Below are positions 51,950 through 61,980 of a stretch of 64,000 nucleotides of DNA, piece after piece. Both the position numbers and the translations under genes were made by a program. Source of the DNA: Anthonomus grandis grandis (taxonomy: Eukaryota; Arthropoda; Insecta; Coleoptera; Curculionidae); assembly GCF_022605725.1 (NCBI RefSeq), contig NC_065555.1, positions 26,894,774 through 26,958,773 of the forward strand, read 5' to 3'. A model generated the notes under the pieces. It was not told the DNA's origin. It saw only the letters and a list, made by a program, of their open reading frames with translations, and did no database searches. Each line of letters begins with the position of its first letter. Position 1 is the first letter of the stretch.

Positions 51950-53444
51950 CACAACCAAACTTATATGGAATCACCCAGTAATTTCGCAAAATGGAATTTA
52001 TTTTAAAAAATAGTCATTGAGGATTAAAGGGCACTTTTTCAAAATCAAGTTTTAAAAAAAAAAAATAAAACTGATTACAATTTTCACAATGATAGAACAA
52101 AAAACAAAAAGTGTAGATTTCTATAAAAATGATTTTTCTGAATATGACAATTTAACAAGAAAGTTAATTTAAAATTAAATGTTAATAATCAGTATTGTCA
52201 CCTCTAGCATCGATGCAAGCACGAATTCGACGAGGCATGCTATTTATCAAATTGTCAATGTCTTCTTGGGGAACATTTGTCCATTCCTCTAAAACCGCTT
52301 GAATAAGTTGCTCAGTGTTACCAGGAGCATTCTGGCGAGCTCTAATCTTTCTTTTTATCTTATCCCATAAGTGCTCTATAGGATTAAGATCCGGTGACCA
52401 AGAAGGCCACTCTAAAACGGCAATACCTTCCGTTTCTAAGAAACATTTTCAATGCCCCTCCACATACCAGCAGAGTTGTGGTATGTGAGGGGCATTATCT
52501 TGCATAAATAAAAAAAAATTGCCAAAACCACCTCGCCAGAGCCTAACTACAGGTTGCAATACCAAATCTACATACCTTTGACCTGTTAGGGTTTGTCGAA
52601 TTGGAATTAAAGGAGTTCTTTCAACAATCATAATTCCACCCCAAAACATTACAGTACCTCCTTTGTATTTCGGGATAGGTTTGGCAGCACGAAGTCTAGT
52701 TTGTCTCCCTCTACCTCTTAAAATGCGAATCCGCCGGTCATCGGATCGTAGTCCTATTCTGGTTTCATCCGAACATAAGACATTTTTCCAATTTTCAATA
52801 TCCCAATTTTCATGCTCCAAACACCAATTTAAACGGTCAATTTTATGTTGCCTTGAAAGTTCTGGAACCCTTAACTATCTTCTGCTAAATAATTCCCGAG
52901 CGCGAAGTCTTCTTCTAATAGTTTCGACAGAAACACTCACACCCGTAGCTTGTAAAAGTTGCCTTTGAAGCTCTGGATGAGATGTTGTGGGATTTCTTCT
53001 TGCTATTTGAGCTAAAAAGCGATCCTGCCCTTCAGTAGTTGCTCTTTCACGACTTCTCCTTGGTCTGTTTTTTAAGGTTCCCAATTCCAGAAATCTTGAA
53101 TATGTTTTTGAAACAACACCTTGTGTAACCCCCACCGTTCTAGCTATCTGCCTTTGTGACATGCCTTGTTCTGCCAGAGCAATAATTCTTCCCCTCTGAA
53201 CTTCCGATAGCCCAATGTATGACATTCTTGTTTAGTTTTCAAAAATAAATAAATTATAAATTTGATGCGACTTGCAAGTGAAACAGTAAAATCGACACTG
53301 CTAGGTAAAACATTATTATTTATTATTAATCTGCCTGTCCTTGAGAGTAAATACTTGTACTTTTTTATTGCTTGCAACAAAAAATATCTTACTAAAATAT
53401 TTCGTATTAATACAAGGTGATTCCATATAAGTTTTGTTTGTGTG
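51950..53444 (-). mobile_element. Tc1-type element with short TIRs
   Basis: The left end CACAACCAAACTTATATGGA and the inverse of CACACAAACAAAACTTATAT at the right lie in TA-rich flanks, so the TSD is presumably TA but cannot be proven in the (TA)n run. It carries one minus-strand transposase gene. It abuts the DD41D mariner across a ~20-bp (TA)n. Confidence 0.85.
52182..53225 (-). pseudogene. Tc1 transposase (DD34E type) with two stops
   Basis: From the ATG at 53225: MSYIGLSEVQRGRIIALAEQ, then GMSQRQIARTVGVTQGVVSK (first paired-type helix-turn-helix), NRPRRSRERATTEGQDRFLA (GRPR-like linker) and VSVETIRRRLRARELFSRR. A TAG stop at about 52872-52876 follows. Then WKNVLCSDETRIGLRSDDRR (first D), GGTVMFWGGIMIV, FLFMQDNAPHIPQ (second D), a TGA stop, LEWPSWSPDLNPIEHLWDKI (Glu) and INSMPRRIRACIDARGDNTD at the end. 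The D-to-E spacing is 40 rather than 34 because of an 18-nt palindromic insertion at 52451-52496. Length (about 347 codons) suits the family. Confidence 0.88.
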
Positions 53445-54320
53445 TATATATATGGATAGGGAAGGAGATTGATTTCTGAAACCTGGCGCCTAATGACGTG
53501 GCCCGGACGTGGGCGGAGGAAAGAGGTTTTGGGATCGTTTGGGCTTTCGCGGATTGTTTAGGGGTGAAGGGACCAGAGTTACTACTCCTCCTTTTGGAGG
53601 AGATAAACAAGGAATGAGAAAGTCGTCATCATTTACTTTAGGAGAAAAGTTTTCTGCTTTTAATGAGCTGTTTTTAAGAGTTTGCTACCGGTTCTATTTC
53701 CATTGCGGAAACTGGTAGCGTTACTGTGGTGTTTTCGGGACCGGGGCAGGCTTCTCCGACCACGGTAGCAGCAGAGGAAATGACAAGGGTGGTGGGGTTT
53801 GTGAGAGGTCAGTTTAGAATGGTATATTTATATGTTTGTGGGTAGGCCGGTATTGAGCGAGAGCCCTATGCAGACCATGCCCCGCACTTCGCAATACTTT
53901 TGCGACCCGTTAAAAACGGACCGACGAAGTGATGATCGTAAACATTTTCTGGCTATAGTTTTTATTTTTAAAAGGATCATAAGTAACGGCTAAGCAAATT
54001 ATCTTCGAATTTTATTAAGTATATGCTCAAATAAAACTATGACATTATATTAAACCTAAATAAAATAAGAAGAGAACCTATAAAGGGAAAAAATATAACA
54101 ACAGCCTCGGCATGAAACATTAAAGTTTTGAGCATTTAGTTATAACTAAAAAATTGCCTGCCAGGGCCTGTTATCTGTCACTCTTTTTAATTTTCTTACG
54201 AGTTTCAGGATGGTCTAATTCCTTGACTATTTCTTTGAATTTGGTGTGCGTTACATTAAAGCTGATTTGAAAATGTCTCATAGAACTAAAAACCTTAGAA
54301 GACCGCAACTTAGGCTTATT
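53445..54320. other. Unclassified block, partly GC-richer
   Basis: 53460-53960 has a higher G+C content than its surroundings (GGCGCC, GACGTGGCCCGGACGTGGGC) and may be part of a foreign element or an LTR/gag leader. An ORF at 53509-53718 (MGGGKRFWDRLGFRGLFRGE) has no recognised similarity. I cannot assign it. Confidence 0.35.
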
Positions 54321-54405
54321 TTAGTATATGGCTTCCGAGGCATACAGGTATTCCAGAAAATGGAAAAGCCAACGAACTTGCTAGAAAAGGTTAGAATGGC
54401 GAAAT
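54321..54405 (+). pseudogene. RNase H fragment of a retrotransposon
   Basis: A single frame reads WLPRHTGIPENGKANELARK before a stop. This matches the 'W(V)PGH.GI.GNE.AD.LA+.G' end of RNase H found in I/R1-like LINEs and LTR elements. No neighbouring RT is seen. Confidence 0.6.
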
Positions 54406-54884
54406 GACAGAGTTGAAGAAAGAAATCATGTTTATGAACTATAAATAGACGAAAAAATTACTAAAGACCTTAATTTAAGAGGAACAAAGTCAGAACATTT
54501 ATAGGTAACAGAACGGGATACAGGCCGTTAAAGAACACCTAAAGAGAAATGGAGTGTATGCTATGCTAAGTAGGCAATATCGGGGTGAGCATAATAAGTC
54601 TTTAGGCTGAGGTGTATTTGGGTCCAATGAACGAATCGCAAAAGAGGAAAAAAAATTAGGGCTGAAAAAAAGACATGTCATTCAAAAATGTCGAAATATT
54701 AGTCCCACGGAAAAATCGAATGAACTTAGGAAATTGAATATTCTTAAAAACAAAATTAAAGCTATTGTTGATAATTGAAAAAACGTGAATAAATTAAATA
54801 GGCGCTTTTCTAAAACTACTCAAGAAAAACTCTTTGAATGTTCTTTGAATGACTCCAGTAAACAAAAATTTTAAAAGAAATTAC

Positions 54885-54890
54885 TTTATT
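54885..54890 (-). terminator. Poly(A) signal AATAAA, copy 1
   Basis: AATAAA on the minus strand about 60 nt after the TIL stop codon, a normal distance for an insect 3' UTR. Confidence 0.7.
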
Positions 54891-54948
54891 GTCCAAAAAT
54901 CTTTTATATGTAATAAATAGACTTAAACATATAAGTTCACAGATATTC

Positions 54949-55103
54949 TTAGCAGTCCGATAATAATACACATTTTCCATTCTTATTTCTGGCATAACCT
55001 GTTTTACAGACGGACCCTGGTATACATATTTTAAGGCATTTCTTATTTTCTATTTTACAGAATTTGTCACACTCATCATATACTTCATTAGTGGAACATT
55101 CTT
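54949..55103 (-). CDS. TIL-domain inhibitor, terminal exon, copy 1
   Basis: The minus strand: acceptor AAATTTCAG, then a 155-nt exon with 50 codons and TAA. The peptide runs ECSTNEVYDECDKFCKIENK and continues KCLKICIPGSVCKTGYARNK, ending CVLLSDC. The 'C..NEVY..C', 'C.PG..C..GY.R...G.CV....C' pattern is that of trypsin-inhibitor-like (TIL) domains, small secreted serine-protease inhibitors of insects. Eight Cys are present instead of ten: positions equivalent to C4 and C7 are missing (C7 is Ser in IPGSVC). The P1 position between C5 and C6 (C-L-K-I-C) is Lys, suggesting trypsin-like targets (inference). The signal-peptide exon was not found. Confidence 0.85.
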
Positions 55104-55358
55104 CTGAAATTTAAAACGAAAACATTAGATGAGTTTTATTATTTTGCACAGTTTGTAGCTTCATATTTGTAAGTTATTATATAAATATAGCATTTAAACT
55201 TAGGAAATTGAATATTCTTAAAAACAAAATTAAAGCTATTGTTGATAATTGAAAAAACGTGAATAAATTAAATAGGCGCTTTTCTAAAACTACTCAAGAA
55301 AAACTCTTTGAATGTTCTTTGAATGACTCCAGTAAACAAAAATTTTAAAAGAAATTAC

Positions 55359-55364
55359 TTTATT
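55359..55364 (-). terminator. Poly(A) signal AATAAA, copy 2
   Basis: Same position relative to the second TIL exon. Confidence 0.7.
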
Positions 55365-55422
55365 GTCCAAAAATCTTTTATATGTAATAAATAGACTTAA
55401 ACATATAAGTTCACAGATATTC

Positions 55423-55577
55423 TTAGCAGTCCGATAATAATACACATTTTCCATTCTTATTTCTGGCATAACCTGTTTTACAGACGGACCCTGGTATACA
55501 TATTTTAAGGCATTTCTTATTTTCTATTTTACAGAATTTGTCACACTCATCATATACTTCATTAGTGGAACATTCTT
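55423..55577 (-). CDS. TIL-domain inhibitor, terminal exon, copy 2
   Basis: Identical in sequence to the copy at 54949-55103, including the acceptor, stop and downstream signal. Because it lies upstream in the direction of transcription, a transcript from an upstream promoter would meet this exon first and its poly(A) signal would normally end the message. The two could also be skipped or used alternatively. Confidence 0.85.
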
Positions 55578-55672
55578 CTGAAATTTAAAACGAAAACATT
55601 AGATGAGTTTTATTATTTTGCACAGTTTGTAGCTTCATATTTGTAAGTTATTATATAAATATAGCATTTAAA

Positions 55673-56344
55673 GGAATTATTTTAAATTTATTGCAAACAC
55701 CTTTGAAACTTGTAACTAAAATATTTGTAGCTATAAATAGTTCGTTATAAGATAGGGTAGACCGGGGACAAAAGTGCCACGGGGAGAAAGTGCCACTTGC
55801 CGCCATTTTTTTAAATTAACCAAATGCGCTCGACACTTGAAAATGTCAATAGGTTTAATTTTATAAGCTACATAAGTCTTTTTTCCTCTACATAAACGTC
55901 TTGCTTTAATATAATACATATTGCGCACTTGCTTTAATATAATACATTTGCAAACTTGATCGCACTGTATTTCCTAATCTAAGTAACAAGCAATATTATT
56001 CTCCAGAAAACGAACTGATGCCAAGAGTTCTGCATTCTGGAATAAAACAGGGTGGTCTCTGGGTAATAATCTTGAAATTGGATGGTTCTAAAACATAACA
56101 AGACTGATTTGTCACAATTTAAAGTTGTTTCTTGGCACTGAATCATCTCTGAGCCTGATCTACTGTCTGCTGTTTAAGAAAAAATTTCTGATATTTTAGC
56201 TCAAATTAGGCTGTTCGAGTTATCTGCAAAATTAATGAAGCTAGAAGAGTCATTAAAAAAGAAAGAAAGGCGCCAATCATACCTCCGTGGGGTACTTCTA
56301 GTTCAAAAATAATTGATTCAGAAAATGTCTTGATCTCAAGATAG
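55673..56344. other. TIL upstream flank with a possible RT remnant
   Basis: It contains a 20-bp direct repeat CTTGCTTTAATATAATACAT (55900 and 55928) and the string GACCGGGGACAAAAGTGCCAC (split here, near 55755), typical of insect repeats. On the minus strand at 56100-56300 a frame reading EVPHGGMIGAFLSFLMTLLA vaguely recalls the 'GVPQGSVLGPLLFL' RT block; this is weak. No signal-peptide exon was recognised. Confidence 0.3.
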
Positions 56345-56529
56345 ACCTTCTGAAATTTATTTTATTTATTTTTTATTTATTTATCAAAAACAAATAGGAT
56401 GTTAACAGGCCGAAACCTAAAGGAACATCCACAAATTACAAAGTGTTTAAGGTGTACTTAACTAATACAAAATTAAAAAATAATACAAGAGCAGAAATAC
56501 AGTGCTAAGTTTATAATTTTGTGTTTTTG

Positions 56530-57562
56530 TTAATTAGAACATGGATCTCTGATTCTCTTTTTAAACATAGAAAGAGAGCGGCAAAATATATCTACAGAAA
56601 AAAATTTGGAATTATATAGGGAAAGCATACGACTTAACGGCGAATTTCTTGCTACATTGGTTCTATACAAACAGACTGGAAACAAATAAGAAATTCGAAA
56701 ATTTTGCTGAGGTATATGGAAAGATATTTGGGATATTAGATAACTCGAGTCAATCTGATAGTTAATTATTTTATAGAGAAAGAACATGTCTGTGTGAGAG
56801 CGCCATGTTTCAAGTGAATATAATTGATATTTAACTCTAAGTTCTATTAAATTAGCATGTAGGTTAAATATAGCATGCACTAGCATGCACCGCATATTGC
56901 GGAGCCCAGACGACGGAGGCAAAACCCAAACGACTATAAATATAGGCAAAATATAATGCTTTTAGAGAGCTTTTAGAGGTTAATAGCCTACTATTTCTTA
57001 CAATTAATCCCAGCATGGTTAGCTGGCAAAGGTTAGCTTTTGATCATATATGACACCCAGATCCCTCACCATTCCATTAAAATTATAGTCGAATTGAAAT
57101 AAGTTAGTATTACGTGTAAAACTGATGAATGCTCATTTATCATAAATTAAGGTAAAGTTTATTTCTCTGACAATACTCATAAAATCTGTCCAAATCATTT
57201 TGTAAGAGAAAGCAATCACCGAGATTATTAATGGAAGCAAAAATCTTAATATCGTCTGCATAAAGTAATATTTTGGAGAAGGTAAAACATTTTATAGCAT
57301 CATTTAAATAGATTATAAATAGTAAGGGCCCCAAGTGGGAAACTTGAGGTACGCCTGAGGTAACTGGATACGTGGAGGACTAGTCGCCATGTACAGTGAC
57401 ATACTGGGATCGATTAAAAATGTCCGACGCTAACCACCGCAGGAGATCTCCATGAACTCCCACTCCAGCAAGTTTCTGTAATAAAGTGTTATGATCAATT
57501 TTGTCAAATGCTTTGCTGAAGTCAGTAGTCAAGTGAACAGAGTATATATTTCGAGTAAACAA
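56530..57562 (-). pseudogene. LINE ORF2: C-terminal RT and tail (frame breaks)
   Basis: YSVHLTTDFSKAFDKIDHNT (palm Asp), LLQKLAGVGVHGDLLRWLAS, a TAG stop, then TSGVPQVSHLGPLLFIIYLN and SKILLYADDIKIFASINNLG (catalytic YADD). Further on LYSLETWRSHTDMFFLYKII and VCLYRTNVARNSPLSRMLSL, the typical tail. Confidence 0.85.
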
Positions 57563-59255
57563 CTAAGTTGGAATCAATTGATCGTTTGGGAAAAAAACCG
57601 TGCTGCTCATCGATAATAATTATAGGTTTTAGAAAATGTATCAATTTATTATGAATTATTGATTCAAAAATTTTACCGAAGATATCAAGTTTACTTATTG
57701 GTCTATAATTTTTCACACTAGATTTGTCACCACTTTTATAAATTGGCACCACATTAGCCATCTTCCACTTGCAAGAAAACAAACATTGCTTAAGAGATAA
57801 GTTATAAATAATAGACAATGGTTTATATAGCGAATGTGCACATTTTTTTACAAAAGAATACGGTATATCATCAGGCCCGCCACCCTTACTCTCGTCCAAG
57901 TCGGACAGAGCTCTCCATACTTCTTCTGGATCTAAAAAGAATGCATTAGGAATAATTGCATCAAATATGGGTGAATTATTATGATTTACTGACTGTACAT
58001 AGGGTTGAAAAGCTTCCCTAAAAAAATATGAGAATAGTTGGCTGATTTGAGGTCCCCGAGCAGCTTTCTGATCAAGGTATATAGAATTGGGTATACCACT
58101 ACTTTTATTGTTAACCGAGATCAATTGCAAGAATTTCTTTTTATTCTTTGAAATATCATTATCAACAGATTTTACATAATTAACATAATCCGAATGTACC
58201 ATTGTTTTACTTTGTCGACGTAACTTACTAAATACGCGATGATGAATTTCAGAATTTAATCTTTTCCATTTTTTATGAGCTCGATTCGCTTGCAAAATTT
58301 TATCAATAGTTTTTTTACTAAAATAAAGTGGAAAATTTTTATTAATTTGTTTTAAAGGTACAAAATTATTTATTGCATGATTTACAATTTCATAGAGTTT
58401 ACTTATACATAAATTTTTGTTATAATCTTTAAAAATGTCTTCCCAATCAAAATTATCCAAATGCAAATTTAGACTATCGTAATCACCTTTTTTAAAATTA
58501 TGGACATTAGTGTTATTCTTGCAATTAAGTTTATCCACAGGTGAAAGGCAAATATCAAATTCCATAGATTTATGATGGGGGTCCTCTTGGATTAAAGGCA
58601 GCTGATAGTGCTTAATATTTTGACAAAAAACTAAATCGTTGGTTAAAATTAAATCAAGTGTTCGGTTATTTTGGTTTTTGAGATTATTCATTTGGAAAAG
58701 ACCAACGAAGTTAAGCATGTCATAAAAAGTATTAAATTTAGGGTTATGATTTTCAGCTACATAGTAAGTTTCTCTCGGTATCCAATTAATAGTAGCGAAA
58801 TTAAAATCACCGCAGATTAAAATTGTATCCCCTAATATAAAATTTGATATGCTATAAAGCTTATCCAAGAAGCAGGTTAGCGCAAGATCATTACCTAGTG
58901 GAATATAAATACAACAAAAATGGGCTTTACCGCCATTCTTAAAGTAAATCATAACCCAGATATCCTCTGCATCACTTTCCCACTCTGAACGTCTCACAAC
59001 AGTATATTCGTCTGACACAGCAATTAAACATCCTGGAGGTGGATGACTTTTCACGCTCCCAGTCTGTTCTCGGTCTCGTCGAAAAACATGGTAACCATCG
59101 AATAGTTCAGAACCAAAAACATCAGTATTCAACCAAGTTTCTGTTAGAAAGATACAATTAAAGTTGTTGGAAAGTAAATTACACTTGAAATCTTGAGTTT
59201 TAGATCCTAGGCCTCTTACATTTTGATAAAAAGATGAAAAAAACGTGAATAGCAT
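57522..59255 (-). CDS. LINE ORF2: endonuclease and N-terminal RT
   Basis: 577 codons without a break. Endonuclease: FYQNVRGLGSKTQDFKCNLL, CIFLTETWLNTDVFGSELFD, YHVFRRDREQTGSVKSHPP, DTILICGDFNFATINW (catalytic) and DPHHKSMEFDICL (SDH box altered to HHK). A long linker follows. RT: KGGGPDDIPYSFVKKCAHSL, CKWKMANVVPIYKSGDKSSV, KNYRPISKLDIFGKIFESII and DEQHGFFPKRSIDSNLVVYS. The frame breaks at 57522, just before the palm Asp. Confidence 0.88.
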   Translation of the reverse strand: MLFTFFSSFYQNVRGLGSKTQDFKCNLLSNNFNCIFLTETWLNTDVFGSELFDGYHVFRRDREQTGSVKSHPPPGCLIAVSDEYTVVRRSEWESDAEDIWVMIYFKNGGKAHFCCIYIPLGNDLALTCFLDKLYSISNFILGDTILICGDFNFATINWIPRETYYVAENHNPKFNTFYDMLNFVGLFQMNNLKNQNNRTLDLILTNDLVFCQNIKHYQLPLIQEDPHHKSMEFDICLSPVDKLNCKNNTNVHNFKKGDYDSLNLHLDNFDWEDIFKDYNKNLCISKLYEIVNHAINNFVPLKQINKNFPLYFSKKTIDKILQANRAHKKWKRLNSEIHHRVFSKLRRQSKTMVHSDYVNYVKSVDNDISKNKKKFLQLISVNNKSSGIPNSIYLDQKAARGPQISQLFSYFFREAFQPYVQSVNHNNSPIFDAIIPNAFFLDPEEVWRALSDLDESKGGGPDDIPYSFVKKCAHSLYKPLSIIYNLSLKQCLFSCKWKMANVVPIYKSGDKSSVKNYRPISKLDIFGKIFESIIHNKLIHFLKPIIIIDEQHGFFPKRSIDSNLVVYSKYILCSLDY

Positions 59256-59275
59256 ATATTAAGACTAAGAAAATA

Positions 59276-60186
59276 TCACTGCCGCAAATCTAAGTTAAAT
59301 TTTAAAGAAAAAGTCCACATAGTAAGTAAATCTTCCTCACTTCTTATTTGCTTGACATCGCTTCCGGGCATTTTTCGCACTAAAATATTGCCATTATTAA
59401 TCCAGACATATTTGTAAGACTTGGCTCGAGCTTGTTCGAAATTTTTTTTTAAAAAGGAGTATATTATGTGGGGATAGATGTTCATTTATGAATATGTTAT
59501 TTTATATACCTTCAAAAGAGAGACCGTCTTTATTATTACCTCTTCTTAGTTTTGAGACCTGAAGAACATTATCTCTTACTTTGCGTGATGCATATTTTAT
59601 TACCACATTTTTAGGTTGATCTTTGCGAAAGGATTGAACCCTCTGCGCATGCTCTATAGCATCTTCTTCAACTTCAAGTCCGATCAAGGTGTGAATCTTC
59701 TTGCAATTCTCCCGGAAAGCTCTTTAACAGTCTTTTTTAAGGTCTCGTTTTCCGTTTTTAATATTTCAATTACCTTCATTTCTTCACTTAACTTCTTTAG
59801 AGATTCCTCAAACTCCGACACCTTATGAGAACAAAAATCCACAGACTGTAAACGTTCATCTTGCTTAGTGCGGAACTCGCGAATTTGAGCCTTAATATCT
59901 CTCATAAAATCGACCATTTCAGGTTTAAATCCAATATCAGCAGTACTCGTAGAATGACCCACCCCAGTTGGGGCATCGATTGGACTTTGACCCACAGGAT
60001 CGCCGCTGCCGCTGCAACTTGAACATTTCCACAAGATGCCCAGTTTCTCGCTAATGATACTTACTTGGTCTATCGATAGACCAACACATTTAGCATGATA
60101 AGAATTCCTACAGATTCCTTGGCATTATATACCTGGAGATTTTTTCGTTATTTGTGACGTGCAGGATATACATATGGGCGACATTG
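59276..60186 (-). pseudogene. LINE ORF1: PHD finger, coiled coil, baculovirus-FP-like domain
   Basis: The start MSPICISCTSQITKKSPGI is followed by a TAA, then CQGICRNSYHAKCVGLSIDQ and GILWKCSSCSGSGDPVG complete a C4-H-C3 PHD-like finger. A coiled coil follows: FMRDIKAQIREFRTKQDERL, EESLKKLSEEMKVIEILKTE. After a shift near 59690 the FP-like domain appears: IGLEVEEDAIEHAQRVQSFR, KDQPKNVVIKYASRKVRDNV, then in another frame INEHL-like and AKSYKYVWINNGNILVRKMP with IRSEEDLLTM. PHD-FP ORF1 proteins bind LINE RNA (family knowledge). The stop in the finger and two shifts inactivate it. Confidence 0.75.
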
Positions 60187-60190
60187 TTTA

Positions 60191-60765
60191 CTTAATTAGG
60201 CGCAAACTATTTCATATGTCGTTATAAAATTATAGAGTATCACTAAGAACACTGTAAGTTGGCAACAAAACTTACGGTGGCGGGCCTGATGGTACAAAAT
60301 GGCACAATATTTACTTTATTTTTACAAAATTTACTTTATTTAAGAGACTTTAGCTACTAAATATTGCGTTTAAATAGAGAGCTGCATAAATACACACTGA
60401 GAAATGCTATAGACATAGACTAATACTTAGACATAGAGGAATCTTCCTAAAAGATTGAACTTATTTTAAAAAAGGGTATGCCATACTGTATACCATACAA
60501 TTCCAGTTTATTTAAAAAAAAGAATCTAGTCTAGCCTGCTTTGGTTAGGTCTTTGAGAGCTCCTACAGTTTTTATTTTACTTTCTAAATTTTAAACTATT
60601 ATTCAGATAAAATCATAGGTGGAAGTTTTAACTGCTCGGCCTTTACGAAAATCGTGCTGTGAAGAACCGAAGATCTTTTCTGATTTAAAGGACATAGACT
60701 GGAGATGTTCTTTCAACATCGCCTTCACAAATATTTTTTGATAACAAGCTTATTGATGAATAGTC
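60191..60765. other. No gene seen
   Basis: AT-rich. Near 60600-60760 the minus strand may hold a decayed RT tail, too weak to call. Confidence 0.45.
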
Positions 60766-61980
60766 AAAGTCAAAACATACTTTATTTACTAAGTGAGGAG
60801 GTGGGGATTGGAAGAGATAAGTTGTTTACTTGACAAGTATTATGACTGGTGTAGGATGGTGGACTAACAGACTTATCACATCTTTAATTTTGTGAAGGTC
60901 CTCTACTATGAGAGATCCGACTACTTTTTGATCTTTGTTATGGCACAGAATTGTAGTATCATCGGCAAACTGAACCACTAGTCCATGCAGTGGTAGAGAG
61001 CTTAAGTCATTAATGTATAATAAAAATAAAATAGGACCTAACACTGACCCTTGAGGTACACCACATTTAAGGTGTAGTATCCTTGAAGAAAATCCAGATG
61101 CAACCACCCTCTGGGTGCGACCAGACAAGCATGACTTTAACCACCCCAAAACCACTCCCCTAAATCCGTAAAAATCAAGCTTTGACAGCAGTATTCCATT
61201 CCATCCACACAATCGAAAGCCCTGGACAGATCACAGAACATCGTTACTGCAGCCTCCTTGGAGTTCATAGATAGATACATACCCTCCAAGAATCTGAAAA
61301 TGGCATCCTGCGTGCCCTTAGATGACTGAAATCCATACTGATTAGGGGACAGCACTGCCGTATTTGCCGCTCAAGAACCTTGGAGAGGGTAGACATAATT
61401 GATATGGAACGGAAGTTAGAGGGTCAGTCGAAGCTACCACCTTTATGAAGAGGGATAATCATAGCTTCCGTTAAACAGGATGAGAACTCGCCCTGAAGCA
61501 ATGACTGACTGATTGCCCAAACCAAAGCACTTAAAGCGCTCTCAGGCAGAAATAACAGCAGATGTGAAGAGATACCATCGGAACCCGAAGACCTATGTTT
61601 TTTCAAGCACTGAATTGTTTTAAGGACCTCGGTGGCATCTACAGGGTGGAAAAAGAATGATTGATTGATAGCAATCCGATTAAGATACTGCAGTAGATCG
61701 CCGCCACTGGGAACTGCTTCCAGTAGCTTCTCAGCAATATTAGAAAAATAGTCATTAAAATCAGTCCCACGTCTGGTTCAACCAATCGCCGACGAGAAGA
61801 CTTCCTGCATTCGTTAATGATTGACCAGCTTTCCTTCTGTCTGTTACTGGCCGAGTCTAAGTATTCTATTTTTGAGACATCTCCTTTGTTATGAAGGGCT
61901 TTAATTAATGACAGCTTTAAACACTCTGGAAAGTATCCCTGTTCAAATGAATTGCTCATTATTATAAGCGACATAGCTAA
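60766..61980 (-). pseudogene. LINE reverse transcriptase (5'-truncated), same group as 43865-46010
   Basis: The 3' end reads GTATGTTTTGACTTTGAC on the minus strand (AGTCAAAGTCAAAACATACT at 60767 on the plus). RT in pieces: KHRSSGSDGISSHLLLFLPE, CLTEAMIIPLHKGGSFD, LSPNQYGFQSSKGTQDAIFR, AAVTMFCDLSRAFDCVDG, LSKLDFYGFRGVVLGWLKSC, LKCGVPQGSVLGPILFLLYI and VVQFADDTTILCHNKDQKVV. The linker piece YLDSASNRQKESWSIINECR lies at 61780-61870. At least four frame changes. ORFs at 61137-61355 and 60826-61212 overlap around the palm Asp. Confidence 0.82.

Larger units (their letters stand above)
54725..55672. repeat. 474-bp tandem duplication (two copies, apparently identical)
   Basis: Copy 1 is 54725-55198 and copy 2 is 55199-55672; both start CTTAGGAAATTGAATATTC and end AATATAGCATTTAAA. 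Reading both side by side I saw no difference. The unit includes a complete terminal exon with its poly(A) signal and flanking intron. Confidence 0.93.
56345..60190 (-). mobile_element. Near-complete LINE with PHD/FP-type ORF1 and EN-RT ORF2
   Basis: Minus strand. ORF1 begins near 60186, ORF2 near 59255, and the 3' end lies at a T/A-rich tail (56350-56390, TTTATTTTATTTATTTTTTA on the plus strand). The two ORFs lie about 20 bp apart. Both are broken in places, but all domains are present. No clear TSD was found. Confidence 0.82.

Noticed and set aside
55731..55928. Minus-strand ORF just upstream of the TIL exons as its signal-peptide exon
   Set aside because: Basic, no hydrophobic core after the Met, and overlaps a common interspersed string (GGGGACAAAAGTGCCACGG).
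56100..56310. RT fragment on the minus strand (EVPHGGMIGAF…)
   Set aside because: Only one weak block; mentioned as a possibility but not called.
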